Below, piece by piece: positions 37,529 through 47,162 of a stretch of DNA of 64,000 bases. Origin of the DNA: Parahoeflea alexandrii (GTDB lineage Bacteria > Pseudomonadota > Alphaproteobacteria > Rhizobiales > Rhizobiaceae); contig NZ_JAAAML010000004.1 of the NCBI RefSeq assembly GCF_024105735.1, forward strand, positions 124,001-188,000, given 5' to 3'. Under the pieces are notes generated by a model. That model was not told the origin of the DNA. It did no database searches and worked only from the letters and a program-made list of their open reading frames with translations. The translations under genes were made by a program, and so were the position numbers. The number at the start of each line of letters is the position of its first letter. Positions within the stretch are counted from its first letter, which is position 1.

Positions 37529-38338
37529 TCAATGCCCGTCGGCAGTCTGCAGCAGCGCCAGCAACTGCGGCACATGCCCGCTGGAGGCGGCGAGCAGAAG
37601 CCCGCGCGATGGATCCGGCCGATTGTAGTGCATGCGGCCACCTGCCTGATCGACCAGAACGTGCCCGGTTTCGGCAAGCAGCGTATCGGCCGCGGCCAGG
37701 TCCCACTCGCTGGCGTGGGGACGGACGAAAACCGCGTCGAGCTCGCCTCGCGCCACGGCTGCAACCCGCAAGGCAAGAGAAGGTCCGCCGGCCACCTTGT
37801 CGAGACCGTTTTGGGCCTTGGGCAGCATCTTTTTGGCAACCATGTCGGGGATCGCCACACGCAATCGCGCTTCACCAGACAGCGACATGCCTGCAGGAAG
37901 ACGGACATCGTTCAGGAAAGCGCCGCCCCCAGCCTGGGCCTGCCAGATTTCGCCCCGCGCCGGCGCTGCCAGAACGCCTGCCACCGGCCTTCCGTCTTCC
38001 ACCAGGCCAACACTCACGCACCAATCGGGTCGGCCGGCGACATAGGCGCGCGTGCCGTCAATCGGGTCAACGATGAACACCCGTTTGTAGGCAAGACGGT
38101 GTTCGCTGTCCTCTGCCTCCTCCGAAAGCCAGCCGTAATCGGGACGGGCGGCAAGCAGAAGCTTCTTCAAGAGTTCATCGATCGCGATATCGGCCTCGCT
38201 CACCGGAGAGCGGCCGCCATTCTTGTACCAGACTTCGGGGTCCTGACGGAAATGCGACATGGCAATGTCCGCCGCCAAGCGCGACGCCTCAAGCATCAGC
38301 GCCAGATCATCGGAAAAAAGTGTCGCCTCAGACCCCAT
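37529..38338 (-). CDS. Inositol monophosphatase-family phosphatase, CysQ-like
   Basis: This 269-residue metal-dependent phosphatase has all three site motifs: EEAED, DPIDGTRAYVAG and WDLAAADTLLAE. It is closest by layout to 3'(2'),5'-bisphosphate nucleotidase CysQ, which recycles the by-product of sulfate activation, but inositol-phosphate phosphatases share these motifs. It overlaps the pmbA stop by one base (TAATG). Confidence 0.8.
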   Translation of the reverse strand: MGSEATLFSDDLALMLEASRLAADIAMSHFRQDPEVWYKNGGRSPVSEADIAIDELLKKLLLAARPDYGWLSEEAEDSEHRLAYKRVFIVDPIDGTRAYVAGRPDWCVSVGLVEDGRPVAGVLAAPARGEIWQAQAGGGAFLNDVRLPAGMSLSGEARLRVAIPDMVAKKMLPKAQNGLDKVAGGPSLALRVAAVARGELDAVFVRPHASEWDLAAADTLLAETGHVLVDQAGGRMHYNRPDPSRGLLLAASSGHVPQLLALLQTADGH

Positions 38339-39681
38339 TACTCGCCTGCAAGGGTCATACCTTCGACAGCTATCGTGGGAGCCGCAATCGAGAACTTGGC
38401 GTCGATGTCATTGGCAAGCGTCATGCGCTTGAACATGTCCTTGAGGTTGGAAGCGATGGTCACTTCGGACACGGCAAAGCTCAGCTTGCCGTTTTCGATC
38501 CAGAACCCTGAAGCGCCGCGGCTGTATTCGCCCGTCACCGGATTGACCCCCTGCCCGATAAGCTCGGTGACATAGAAGCCGGTGCCGACCGAGGCGATCA
38601 GATCCTCAGGCGATTGCTGACCGGGAGCGACGATCACATTGGTGGAAGACGGCGAAACGCCGCCGCCGCGACCGGCGCGGCCGTTGGACGTGAGACCCAG
38701 TTCCCGTGCCACCCCGGTGGTAAGGTACCATTGTTGCAGGATACCATCTTCAACCATGGTCAGTGGTCCGACAGAGACGCCCTCGCCGTCAAACGGTCGT
38801 GAACCAGAGCCACGCCGGACAAAGGGGTCGTCAATCAGCGTGAGACCGTCGATCGCCACCTTCTTGCCCATCATGTCCTTGAGAAAACTGGTCTTGCGGG
38901 CGACCGACGCGCCGTTGATGGCGGAAACCATGTGCCCGATCAGTCCACGGGCGGCCCGCGGGTCAAACACCACAGTGACGTTGGAACCGGTCTTGACCTT
39001 GCGCGGGTTCACACGCGCGGCGGCACGCTCCCCGGCGCGGAGGCCGATTGCCTCGGCTTCATCGAGATCGGCGAAGAACACGCGGCTGTCAAAGTCGTAA
39101 TCGCGCTCCATCTTGACACCCTCGCCGGCAATGACGCTGACCGAGCGGGAGAAACCGGACCGTTCGTAGGTACCGGAGAAGCCGTGCGAGGTCGCAAGCA
39201 CCATGCCGAACAGACCTGTTCCCGCGCCCGCACCGACCGAGCTTGAAACACCCGGTACCGACAGCGCAGCCGTTTCAGCGGCAGTCGCAGCCTCGATCAG
39301 GCTTTCCGCGGACGGTTCAGTGGAGTCGTACAGTTCAAGGTCGGGCCAGGATTTGGCCAGCATCTCTACGTCGGCGAGGCAGGCATGCGGATCTTCGGGA
39401 GAAACCCGTGCCATTGCCACCGCGCGCTCGGCAAGTGCGGTTTCATCGGCTCCCTGGCCTGCGTGGACCGTCGCGACCTTCTGGCCGACAAAAACCCTGA
39501 GGCTGAAATCATCTGATTCGGCGGACTGGGTGTTTTCGACCTCGCCATTGCGCACGGAAGCCGAGCGCGAACGGCTGCGAACCACCAGCGCATCTGCCTG
39601 GTCGGCACCAGCTGCCCGGGCTCGCCCGATGAGACGCTCAGCCGTCGCCAGTAAGCCTTCAGATTGTTGTGTATCACTCAT
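38338..39681 (-). CDS. pmbA: TldD/PmbA family protein, PmbA (TldE) type
   Basis: This 447-residue protein fits the TldE/PmbA subunit of the TldD-TldE protease. It has the N-terminal ATVHAGQGADETALAERAV type region and the C-terminal conserved NGRAGRGGGVSPSSTNV and GEYSRGASGFWIENG segments. No HExxxH zinc site is visible, as expected for the non-catalytic partner; TldD is not in the window. The complex processes modified peptides and degrades unfolded peptides in the cytosol. It is the first gene of the minus-strand block running to lpxK. Confidence 0.88.
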   Translation of the reverse strand: MSDTQQSEGLLATAERLIGRARAAGADQADALVVRSRSRSASVRNGEVENTQSAESDDFSLRVFVGQKVATVHAGQGADETALAERAVAMARVSPEDPHACLADVEMLAKSWPDLELYDSTEPSAESLIEAATAAETAALSVPGVSSSVGAGAGTGLFGMVLATSHGFSGTYERSGFSRSVSVIAGEGVKMERDYDFDSRVFFADLDEAEAIGLRAGERAAARVNPRKVKTGSNVTVVFDPRAARGLIGHMVSAINGASVARKTSFLKDMMGKKVAIDGLTLIDDPFVRRGSGSRPFDGEGVSVGPLTMVEDGILQQWYLTTGVARELGLTSNGRAGRGGGVSPSSTNVIVAPGQQSPEDLIASVGTGFYVTELIGQGVNPVTGEYSRGASGFWIENGKLSFAVSEVTIASNLKDMFKRMTLANDIDAKFSIAAPTIAVEGMTLAGE

Positions 39682-39783
39682 GTTTTTTGGCCTTTCGCTT
39701 GGCTCTCATGTATTGTCGCCACGGTCAAGCATCAAGCCCGTCATGGCTCAAGCCTGCGGTTTAACGTCAAAGGAGCGCAATGA

Positions 39784-41601
39784 ATGGCTGCAGTCGATGG
39801 CACCCTTTACACCGAAGGCCTTGTGCTGTTGTGCGGAGCGGTCGTGGCGGCGCCGCTGTTCAAGAAAATCGGGCTCGGAACGGTTCTTGGCTATCTTGCC
39901 GCCGGCATTGTCATCGGCCCCCTGCTCCGGATCATCACCGACGGCGAGGAAATCCTGCATTTCGCCGAACTGGGCGTGGTGCTGCTTTTGTTCATTATCG
40001 GGCTTGAGCTCAAGCCATCGCGGCTTTGGCAATTGCGGCGCGACATCTTCGGGCTCGGGCTGGTGCAGGTCATGGTATCGGCACTGGCAATCATCGGTGT
40101 CGCCTGGTCGCTTGCCGGTCAGCCCTGGACAGCGGCGATCGTTATCGGTTTCGGACTGGCGCTCTCGTCGACGGCGTTCGGCGTCCAGATCCTCAACGAA
40201 CGCGGCGATCTGAACACGCGCTACGGGCAGCAATCCTTCTCGATCCTGCTGTTCCAGGACATCGCAATCGTGCCGATCCTGGCTCTCGTTCCGCTTGTCG
40301 CGCCCGCTGCTGGCGACGGCGGCGGCTCGATTGTCACCGATATCGCCATTACGGTCGGAGCCATCCTGGCATTGCTGGTTGCCGGCCGCTACCTTCTCAA
40401 TCCGCTGTTTCAAGTCATTGCCGGAACCGGTGCCAAGGAAGCAATGATCGCGGCAGCCCTTTTCGTGGTTCTGGCGTCAGGCACCTTGATGCAGTTTGCC
40501 GGCCTGTCGATGGCGCTGGGTGCCTTTATCGCAGGCGTGATGCTGGCCGAATCCTCCTACAGGCACGAACTCGAAGCCGACATCGAGCCATTCCGCGGCA
40601 TCCTGCTGGGTCTATTCTTCATGGCGGTCGGCCTGTCGCTCGATCTCAGTGTGATCGCCGACAACATCGTCGTCATTCTCATTGCCGTGCCGGTGCTGAT
40701 GATCATCAAGGCCCTGGTCATCTACGGCGCCTGCCGGGCTTTTGGGTCCACACACAACAACAGTGTGCAGATCGCGGGACTTCTGCCGCAGGGCGGCGAA
40801 TTCGGCTTCGTGATTTTCAGTGCGGCGGCGGCTGCAGGCGTATTCGCCCAGGCGACCGCGTCTCTGCTGGTGGCGATCGTCACCATTTCCATGGCGCTGA
40901 CGCCGCTGGCCGCGTTTGTGGCCAACCGGCTGATGCGGGAGGCGGCCGACGAGCAGATGGACGAGGATTTCGCCGGCGCCGGTTCCGATGTGCTGATGGT
41001 CGGCTTTTCGCGTTTTGGCCAGATCGCCTCGCAGATCCTGCTCGCAGGCGGCTCGGACGTAACCATCATCGACCAGTCCGCCGACAGGATCAGATCCGCC
41101 TCGAAGTTCGGCTTCAAGATCTATTTCGGAGATGGGACCCGCAAGGAAGTGCTGGTGGCGGCCGGCATCGAGCGGGCCAAGATCGTTGCGGTCTGCACGC
41201 ACAAGCAGGAGATCACCGACAGGATCGTCGACCTGATCCAGGCCGATTTTCCGACCGCACGCATCTTCGCAAGGGCGTATGACCGGACCCACACCTTGTC
41301 GCTGCGCGCCCGCGGCGTGGATTACGAGGCGCGGGAAACGTTTGAATCCGGGATGCTGTTCGGCCGCAAAACGCTCGAGGCGCTGGGCACGTCGGAAGAT
41401 CAGGCGGCGGCCATCAGCGAGGATGTGCGCCACCGCGACGAGGAGCGGCTGGCAATCCAGGCGGTTGAGGGGCTTCTCGCCGGACGCGAGAAGCTGCACA
41501 CCAGGCCTGTAACGCCGGAACCGTTGGTCAAACCCAAGCGCGAATCCGAACGTCTGGACAAACCGCTCAAAGACGATATCACCCTGTCTGATCCCGCGTG
41601 A
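39784..41601 (+). CDS. CPA2 monovalent cation:proton antiporter, KefB/KefC-like
   Basis: This 605-residue protein has a 12-13-segment antiporter domain (about 1-390; LGYLAAGIVIGPL, LFIIGLELKPSRLW, LFQDIAIVPIL). A TrkA-N/RCK domain follows at about 400-520 (VGFSRFGQIASQILLAGG, FGDGTRKEVLVAAG), then a basic tail. This is the architecture of Kef potassium efflux systems. ATG 39784 lies 8 nt after GGAG; an ATG at 39780 is out of frame. It diverges from pmbA across 102 bp. No KefF/KefG partner is adjacent. Confidence 0.88.
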   Translation: MAAVDGTLYTEGLVLLCGAVVAAPLFKKIGLGTVLGYLAAGIVIGPLLRIITDGEEILHFAELGVVLLLFIIGLELKPSRLWQLRRDIFGLGLVQVMVSALAIIGVAWSLAGQPWTAAIVIGFGLALSSTAFGVQILNERGDLNTRYGQQSFSILLFQDIAIVPILALVPLVAPAAGDGGGSIVTDIAITVGAILALLVAGRYLLNPLFQVIAGTGAKEAMIAAALFVVLASGTLMQFAGLSMALGAFIAGVMLAESSYRHELEADIEPFRGILLGLFFMAVGLSLDLSVIADNIVVILIAVPVLMIIKALVIYGACRAFGSTHNNSVQIAGLLPQGGEFGFVIFSAAAAAGVFAQATASLLVAIVTISMALTPLAAFVANRLMREAADEQMDEDFAGAGSDVLMVGFSRFGQIASQILLAGGSDVTIIDQSADRIRSASKFGFKIYFGDGTRKEVLVAAGIERAKIVAVCTHKQEITDRIVDLIQADFPTARIFARAYDRTHTLSLRARGVDYEARETFESGMLFGRKTLEALGTSEDQAAAISEDVRHRDEERLAIQAVEGLLAGREKLHTRPVTPEPLVKPKRESERLDKPLKDDITLSDPA

Positions 41602-41621
41602 CAGGTTGAAGGAAAAACATC

Positions 41622-42038
41622 ATGACGCCATTTCACCTCGCCTTCCCAATCAGAGATATTGACGAGACACGCCGCTTCTACGGCGAACTGCTCGGCTGCC
41701 CGATGGGGCGTTACACCGATAGCTGGATCGATTTCGACCTGTTCGGCCATCAAATGTCCGGGCATGTCAGGCCGGATGCCGGTACCGGTGCCGCTTCGGG
41801 CGCGGTTGACGGGCACTCGGTGCCGATCCCCCATTTTGGTGCCGTGCTGCAAATGGAGCAGTGGAAGGAACTCGCGGCCAGGCTTGAGGCTGCAGACGGA
41901 ATTGACTGGATCATGAAGCCGACGCTTCGCTTTGAAGGTCAGCCTGGCGAACAGGCGACGCTGTTTCTGCGCGATCCTTCCGGCAATGCGCTCGAATTCA
42001 AGGGCTTTACCGATCTCGGCCAGGTCTTCGCCTCGTGA
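41622..42038 (+). CDS. VOC-family metalloprotein (glyoxalase/bleomycin resistance fold)
   Basis: This 138-residue VOC fold protein has likely metal ligands in the expected places: His in PFHLAFPI, His in IPHFGAVL and Glu in NALEFKGF. This suggests an active dioxygenase, isomerase or lyase rather than a pure binding protein. The substrate is unknown. A GAAGGA ribosome site precedes ATG 41622. The stop overlaps the MATE gene GTG by 4 bp, linking it to an efflux pump. Confidence 0.8.
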   Translation: MTPFHLAFPIRDIDETRRFYGELLGCPMGRYTDSWIDFDLFGHQMSGHVRPDAGTGAASGAVDGHSVPIPHFGAVLQMEQWKELAARLEAADGIDWIMKPTLRFEGQPGEQATLFLRDPSGNALEFKGFTDLGQVFAS

Positions 42039-43489
42039 GCGAACAGAGACCGGCGGCCGCGCCGCCGTCTGCCCGGCAAAGCGAGCCGGCGAAATTCGTC
42101 ACCGGTTCGACCATGCGGCACGTTGTGGTGATGACGGCAACCGGCTCGATCGGGCTTGTTGCGGTGTTCATAGTCGACGCCCTCAACCTGTTCTACATCT
42201 CGCTTTTGGGGCAACAGGAACTCGCGGCGGCGATCGGTTATGCCGGCACGCTTCTGTTCTTTTCGACCTCGATCGCCATTGGCCTGTCGATCGCCGCAAC
42301 GGCGCTGACCGCACGCGCACTGGGGCGGGGAAACCGCAGCGAGGCGCGCGAGATCGCCGGAGCTTCACTCTTCTACATGATCATCATCATGACCAGCACG
42401 GTGGCGTTCGCCTATCCGTTCCTGGGAGACATGGTGCTGATTATGGGCGCCCGGGGGCAGACTGCAGACCTTGCAACGGAGTTCATGCAGATCGTGCTGC
42501 CGTCGCTGCCGGTTCTGGGAACAGGCATGTGCCTGTCAGCCCTGCTGCGTGCCGTGGGCGATGCCAAGCGGGCGATGTATGTGACGCTAGGCGCCGGGGC
42601 GCTGACTGCGGTGCTGGATCCGATTTTCATCTTCGGCTTCGACCTCGGCATCCACGGCGCGGCGATCGCCACGGTGATCTCGCGCTTTGCATTGGTTGGC
42701 ATCGGTCTCTACTCGCTGTTGCGGATCCACAACCTTGTCGCCATGCCCTCAAGAACCATCATCGGACGCGAATTCCGGCCGTTTCTGGCGATCGGACTGC
42801 CGGCGCTGATGACGCAGATCGCAACGCCTGTCGGGAACACTTTCGTCACCGCCACCATGGCCGAACATGGAGATGCCGCCGTTGCCGGCTGGGCGGTGGT
42901 CGGACGGCTGATTCCGGTCGCGTTCGGGGCGCTCTTCGCCCTGTCCGGCGCGGTGGGGCCGATCCTCGGCCAGAACTACGGTGCCAGGCGGTATGACCGG
43001 CTGATATCGACGATGCGTGACAGCCTGGTGTTCATCACGCTCTACACACTGGTTACATGGGCAGTGCTGGCGCTGTTTCGAAACCAGATCGCCGATCTCT
43101 TCGGCGCGACCGGAGAGGCGCGCGACGTCATCGTCTTCTTCTGCCTGTTCGTGGCCGGCAGCTTCGTGTTCAACGGCATGCTGTTTGTCGCCAACGCGGC
43201 TTTCAACAATCTGGGCTATGCGCTCTACTCGACGGTGTTCAACTGGAGCCGCTCAACGCTTGGTGTCATACCCTTCGTCTGGCTCGGCTCTCACTGGTAC
43301 GGCGCTCAAGGGGCTCTTGCTGGCTATGGCCTGGGAGCCGTGGTGTTCGGTCTGGCATCGATCGTCGTCTGTTTCCGGGTGATTGTGAAAATCGAGGACC
43401 GCGATGGCGGCGGGCCGGACGAGCTCGTTGTACGGACGCCACCCGCAGGGCAATCGGCCTTTACCAGCGGCAAGGCGTCAACGCTGTAG
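42035..43489 (+). CDS. MATE-family efflux transporter
   Basis: This 484-residue inner-membrane protein has about 12 transmembrane segments and the two-lobe repeat of MATE/NorM transporters (TARALGRGNRSEAREIAG after segment 2, GPILGQNYGARRYDRL in the second half). It probably exports cationic drugs or metabolites by H+ or Na+ exchange. The start is GTG, overlapping the VOC stop. It converges with the patatin gene, 2 bp apart. Confidence 0.88.
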   Translation: MSEQRPAAAPPSARQSEPAKFVTGSTMRHVVVMTATGSIGLVAVFIVDALNLFYISLLGQQELAAAIGYAGTLLFFSTSIAIGLSIAATALTARALGRGNRSEAREIAGASLFYMIIIMTSTVAFAYPFLGDMVLIMGARGQTADLATEFMQIVLPSLPVLGTGMCLSALLRAVGDAKRAMYVTLGAGALTAVLDPIFIFGFDLGIHGAAIATVISRFALVGIGLYSLLRIHNLVAMPSRTIIGREFRPFLAIGLPALMTQIATPVGNTFVTATMAEHGDAAVAGWAVVGRLIPVAFGALFALSGAVGPILGQNYGARRYDRLISTMRDSLVFITLYTLVTWAVLALFRNQIADLFGATGEARDVIVFFCLFVAGSFVFNGMLFVANAAFNNLGYALYSTVFNWSRSTLGVIPFVWLGSHWYGAQGALAGYGLGAVVFGLASIVVCFRVIVKIEDRDGGGPDELVVRTPPAGQSAFTSGKASTL

Positions 43490-43491
43490 CG

Positions 43492-44370
43492 CTACTTGAA
43501 AAAGGCAAAGGCGGCGTCAAGGTCGCGCTTGAGCTGCTCTGCGACACTCTCGGAGCCGACAAGGATCTCCTTGGCCTTGAGGAAATCGAGCACCCGGTAC
43601 TGGTGCACCTCTGGACGGAGCAGGATCTGCGGGGGATGGGCGCGCCGCTTCATTTCTATGATCGATTGCATCATCAGCTGGCTGGCGCCAAACATCATGT
43701 CGATGGTCGTCGGCGGCTGGCCGGGAACGCCCGATGGCAGGCCGACGACATCCACGCCGATGACGATGTCGGCCAGTCCGGCCAATTGGTCAAACGGCAC
43801 AGGATTGAAGATGCCGCCATCGATCATGATGGTGCCGTCGAGCATCACCGGACGGAACACTGCGGGTATGGCTGCCGATGCGGCAATCGCCTGGCGCAGA
43901 TCCCCCTCCGAACAGGCCACTTCGGCATGGCCATAGTAATCGGTGACCATGATTTTTGTCGGAATGATCAGGTCTTCGAAACGCCGCGCGACCTTTTCGG
44001 GCAAAAATCCTTCGAGGATCCGTTCGACATTGAACTGGCCGAGCCTGAGCCCGCCCTCCATGGCGTCCTTGACGCCCCGGGGCCTCGCTGCCTTCCACAT
44101 CCGGCTGAGCGCGCTGGCCGGCTTGCCGATGGTGTCGAGCGTATGGGCGCGGATCTCCTCGCCGGTCATGCCCGAGGCCATCGCAGCCCCCATGATGGCT
44201 CCAATCGAGGAGCCGGCAATCGCAACCGGCCTGATACCCATGGAATCGAGAGTCTCGATGACATGGATATGGGCTATTCCGCGCGCTCCTCCGCCGCCAA
44301 AGGCAACGGCGACCGTCGGTTCGGAAAATCGCGACGCGGTCTCGGGTTCGGCATGCATTGTGTCAGTCAT
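43492..44370 (-). CDS. Patatin-like phospholipase
   Basis: This 292-residue cytosolic lipid hydrolase has the full patatin set: oxyanion-hole GGGGARG near residues 25-31, nucleophile GSSIG near 53-57 and the catalytic Asp in IDGGIFNPVP near 186. It has no signal peptide and no second domain. It likely hydrolyses phospholipids or lysophospholipids. Its ATG overlaps the rsmD stop by 8 bp on the same strand. Confidence 0.85.
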   Translation of the reverse strand: MTDTMHAEPETASRFSEPTVAVAFGGGGARGIAHIHVIETLDSMGIRPVAIAGSSIGAIMGAAMASGMTGEEIRAHTLDTIGKPASALSRMWKAARPRGVKDAMEGGLRLGQFNVERILEGFLPEKVARRFEDLIIPTKIMVTDYYGHAEVACSEGDLRQAIAASAAIPAVFRPVMLDGTIMIDGGIFNPVPFDQLAGLADIVIGVDVVGLPSGVPGQPPTTIDMMFGASQLMMQSIIEMKRRAHPPQILLRPEVHQYRVLDFLKAKEILVGSESVAEQLKRDLDAAFAFFK

Positions 44371-44983
44371 TCCTGAACCCCGTTTCAGTGGTTCCCTCGG
44401 CCATCACTGCGTTCTCAGGCAAGCCTGAAGCATCATAGCGGAAGAAGCGCATGATTGTGTCGCCAAATTCACGGGTGTCGAGAAGTTTGAAGCCACGCCC
44501 CGGATCAGGCTCGGCTGAAGCTTGCTCTTCAAGGACAACGAGAGCGCCATCCGCGAGCCAGCCGCCGCGAGCAGCGGACACCAGCGCCCTGTCTCCCAGT
44601 CCCTTGCCATAGGGCGGGTCTGCGAAGACCAGATCAAACGGACCCATCGTGCCGGCGGCACCAAGCTTGCAGGCATCGCGGCGGAAAATGCGCGCACGGC
44701 CCTGCAGCCCAAAGGTCTCGATATTCTTCTGGATCAAGCCGCGCCCCTCGACGCCGCTTTCGACAAACAGCGCGGTCCGGCATCCTCGCGACAGGGCTTC
44801 GATGCCGACGGCTCCGGTACCGGCGAAAAGATCGAGCACCCGCGTTTCCGCCAGCGCCTCGGGAAAGGCGTGGCTCAGAATGTTAAAAAGGCTTTCCCTG
44901 CTCCGGTCGGTGGTCGGCCGGATGACGTTTGACTTCGGAGCGGCCAGTCCGCGGCCGCGAAACTCACCGCCGACGATCCGCAC
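44363..44983 (-). CDS. rsmD: 16S rRNA (guanine(966)-N(2))-methyltransferase
   Basis: This 206-residue SAM-dependent methyltransferase has [17 protein letters not shown] at the N terminus, the SAM site [18 protein letters not shown] and the catalytic FADPPYG. The conserved N terminus points to a GTG start at 44983, 10 nt after AAGGGA. The longer frame to 45094 overlaps rluB by over 130 bp and is unlikely; with the GTG the overlap is 20 bp. It modifies G966 of 16S rRNA during 30S assembly. Confidence 0.9.
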   Translation of the reverse strand: MRIVGGEFRGRGLAAPKSNVIRPTTDRSRESLFNILSHAFPEALAETRVLDLFAGTGAVGIEALSRGCRTALFVESGVEGRGLIQKNIETFGLQGRARIFRRDACKLGAAGTMGPFDLVFADPPYGKGLGDRALVSAARGGWLADGALVVLEEQASAEPDPGRGFKLLDTREFGDTIMRFFRYDASGLPENAVMAEGTTETGFRND

Positions 44984-46493
44984 CGGGGCCCCGTCCCTTT
45001 CCGTAAGCAGGCTTGCCGCTCCGCTTGTCCGATGAAGGCCGTCCGCCCGTTGGTCTGCCGCTGTCCTTTGGAGGTCCGTCAAACGATTTGCCACGGCCCG
45101 GTTTTCCGGCAGGTTTCATGCCGGGCTTGTCGCCCGGTTTGCCGCCGGGCTTTCTGGCCTCGGCTCCCGGCCTTGCCTCATCCGCCTCACGCGGAGGGCG
45201 AGGCTTTGCCCGCCCCTTGGGAAAACTGCCGCGGCGCGTATCGGCGCGGTCATCCGCCTTGGCAGGCTTGCGCGCGGGCCGTTCGGCTGCGGGCACGGCA
45301 TCGTCCTTGCGGTTTTCGTTGACCGGCCGTGCGCCGGGCGCCATCCAGACATTGCTGGCGCGGCTGCGCTGGACAAAGCTGCGCTTGGCGGGCTTGCCAC
45401 CAGGTTCCTCGTTTCGGCCGCCGGGCCGGTCGGCTTTAGCGGCGGCACCGAAAGGTTTGCGGTCGGTGCGGTCACGGTCGCGGTCGGGAGCACGATCACG
45501 ATCCTTGCCAAAGCCCTTGCCATCGCGTCCCGGACGGCCTGGTTTGGTATCGAGACGGGCGCGGGCGCGCTCGGTTTTCTCCGAACTTGAAATCCATTCG
45601 CGCTGAGCCGGCTTGGCGGCCGGCTTGGGTTTGGCTTCTGGCTTCGGCTTGGCGAGATGCTCGCTCAGCGGCGCATCGAAATTGGCGCCCGATTCCTCGA
45701 TCATGCGTTCGCCGAGCTGTTCGCGTAGCGTCTTGCTCTTGATCTCGACAACCTCGCCTTCGCGAATATCACCCAACTGGAAGGGACCGAAGGAGATCCG
45801 GATCAGGCGGTTGACGTCGAGACCGAGGGCGCCGAGCACATTCTTGATCTCGCGGTTCTTGCCCTCGCGAAGACCCATGGTGATCCACACATTGTGGCCC
45901 TGCTTGCGGTCCAGCGTCGCTTCGATGGCGCCATAGAGCACGCCCTCGACGGCGATGCCGTCCTTCAGTTCATCGAGCCTTGCCTGATCGATGTCACCAT
46001 AGGCGCGGACACGATAGCGACGGAGCCAGCCGGTCTGCGGCAGTTCCAGCGTCCTTGCCAGGCCGCCATCATTGGTCAGAAGCAACAGTCCCTCGGTATT
46101 GATATCAAGCCGACCGACAGTCAGAACACGCGGCAGGTGCCTGGGCAACCTGTCAAACACTGTCTCGCGGCCTTCGGGATCCTTGTTGGTGGTCACCAGG
46201 CCCGCGGGCTTGTGATAGACCCACAGCCGGGTCCGCTCGATGCCGGCGATTTCCTCACCGTCAACCTCGATGCGATCCGAGAGGGAGACAACAACTGCCG
46301 GGCTTTCCAGGGTCTTGCCATTGACCTTGATGCGGCCCTCGGCAACCATCCGCTCGACATCCCGGCGGGACGCGACGCCCACGCGCGCCAGGATCTTGGC
46401 AATACGGCCGCTTTCGGTGGCGCTGTCCGCCGTGTCCGGCGACTTGTTGGCGGGCTGTTGTTTGCCGTGTTTGGGCTTGTCTTGTTCTGTCAT
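44964..46493 (-). CDS. rluB: 23S rRNA pseudouridine synthase RluB-type with long basic tail
   Basis: This 509-residue protein has an S4 RNA-binding domain (about 27-85), a RsuA/RluB pseudouridine synthase domain (about 90-270; catalytic Asp in [18 protein letters not shown]), and a tail of roughly 230 residues. The tail is almost only K, R, P, G, A and D with repeated KPG/DRDR motifs, and is likely disordered and RNA-binding. Tails like this are usual in Rhizobiales. ATG 46493 ([10 protein letters not shown]) is chosen over the frame to 46559. It makes pseudouridine in 23S rRNA. Confidence 0.88.
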   Translation of the reverse strand: MTEQDKPKHGKQQPANKSPDTADSATESGRIAKILARVGVASRRDVERMVAEGRIKVNGKTLESPAVVVSLSDRIEVDGEEIAGIERTRLWVYHKPAGLVTTNKDPEGRETVFDRLPRHLPRVLTVGRLDINTEGLLLLTNDGGLARTLELPQTGWLRRYRVRAYGDIDQARLDELKDGIAVEGVLYGAIEATLDRKQGHNVWITMGLREGKNREIKNVLGALGLDVNRLIRISFGPFQLGDIREGEVVEIKSKTLREQLGERMIEESGANFDAPLSEHLAKPKPEAKPKPAAKPAQREWISSSEKTERARARLDTKPGRPGRDGKGFGKDRDRAPDRDRDRTDRKPFGAAAKADRPGGRNEEPGGKPAKRSFVQRSRASNVWMAPGARPVNENRKDDAVPAAERPARKPAKADDRADTRRGSFPKGRAKPRPPREADEARPGAEARKPGGKPGDKPGMKPAGKPGRGKSFDGPPKDSGRPTGGRPSSDKRSGKPAYGKGRGPGADRRR

Positions 46494-46694
46494 TTGTAGT
46501 TTGCCTGCCTCTACAGCGCCTTCCCGCGTTCCTTCAGGATCGCACGGGCACTGTAACATGTTTGGTTTGGCGATACGTCGTTCGACAGATCGGTTCTGTT
46601 GTCATGGGGTATGGCCGCTTAAATCGCTGTCTATCAGGTTGGACGGGCCGGGTTAAGGGGTTTCATGCATGGTCTTTCGACCGCGGGACATTTG

Positions 46695-47141
46695 ATGATC
46701 AGCAACGGATACATGGACCTGGCGCTTGAGGAAGCCCGCGCTGCCGCCACTCGCGGCGAAGTGCCGGTTGGCGCGGTGATCGTTCGCGACGGCCTGGTGC
46801 TGGCGCGCGCAGGCAACCGAACCCGGGAATTCAACGACGTGACCGCGCATGCAGAGATTTTGGCCATCCGGCAGGCCGCCGAAAAGCTCGGCAGCGAGCG
46901 GTTGATCGATGCGGATCTCTACGTCACGCTCGAACCCTGCACCATGTGCGCCGCCGCGATCTCGTTTGCCAGGCTGAGACGTCTCTATTTCGGCGCGGAA
47001 GACGAAAAAGGCGGCGCAGTGACGAGCGGCGTGCGATTCTTCAACCAGCCGACATGCCATCACGCACCGGAGATCTACCCGGACATTGCATCAGCCGACG
47101 CGATGGATCTGCTCAAGGGGTTCTTCAGGGAAAAGCGCTGA
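46695..47141 (+). CDS. tadA: tRNA-specific adenosine deaminase
   Basis: This 148-residue zinc deaminase has VTAHAE (His ligand and catalytic Glu near residues 52-54) and LEPCTMCAAA (two Cys ligands). It deaminates A34 to inosine in tRNA-Arg(ACG). ATG 46695 (MISNGYMDLALEEA) fits the usual N terminus; ATG 46665 and 46713 are alternatives. It is divergent from rluB across about 200 bp. Confidence 0.9.
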   Translation: MISNGYMDLALEEARAAATRGEVPVGAVIVRDGLVLARAGNRTREFNDVTAHAEILAIRQAAEKLGSERLIDADLYVTLEPCTMCAAAISFARLRRLYFGAEDEKGGAVTSGVRFFNQPTCHHAPEIYPDIASADAMDLLKGFFREKR

Positions 47142-47162
47142 CACACGGAAAGAAGTCTTCCC

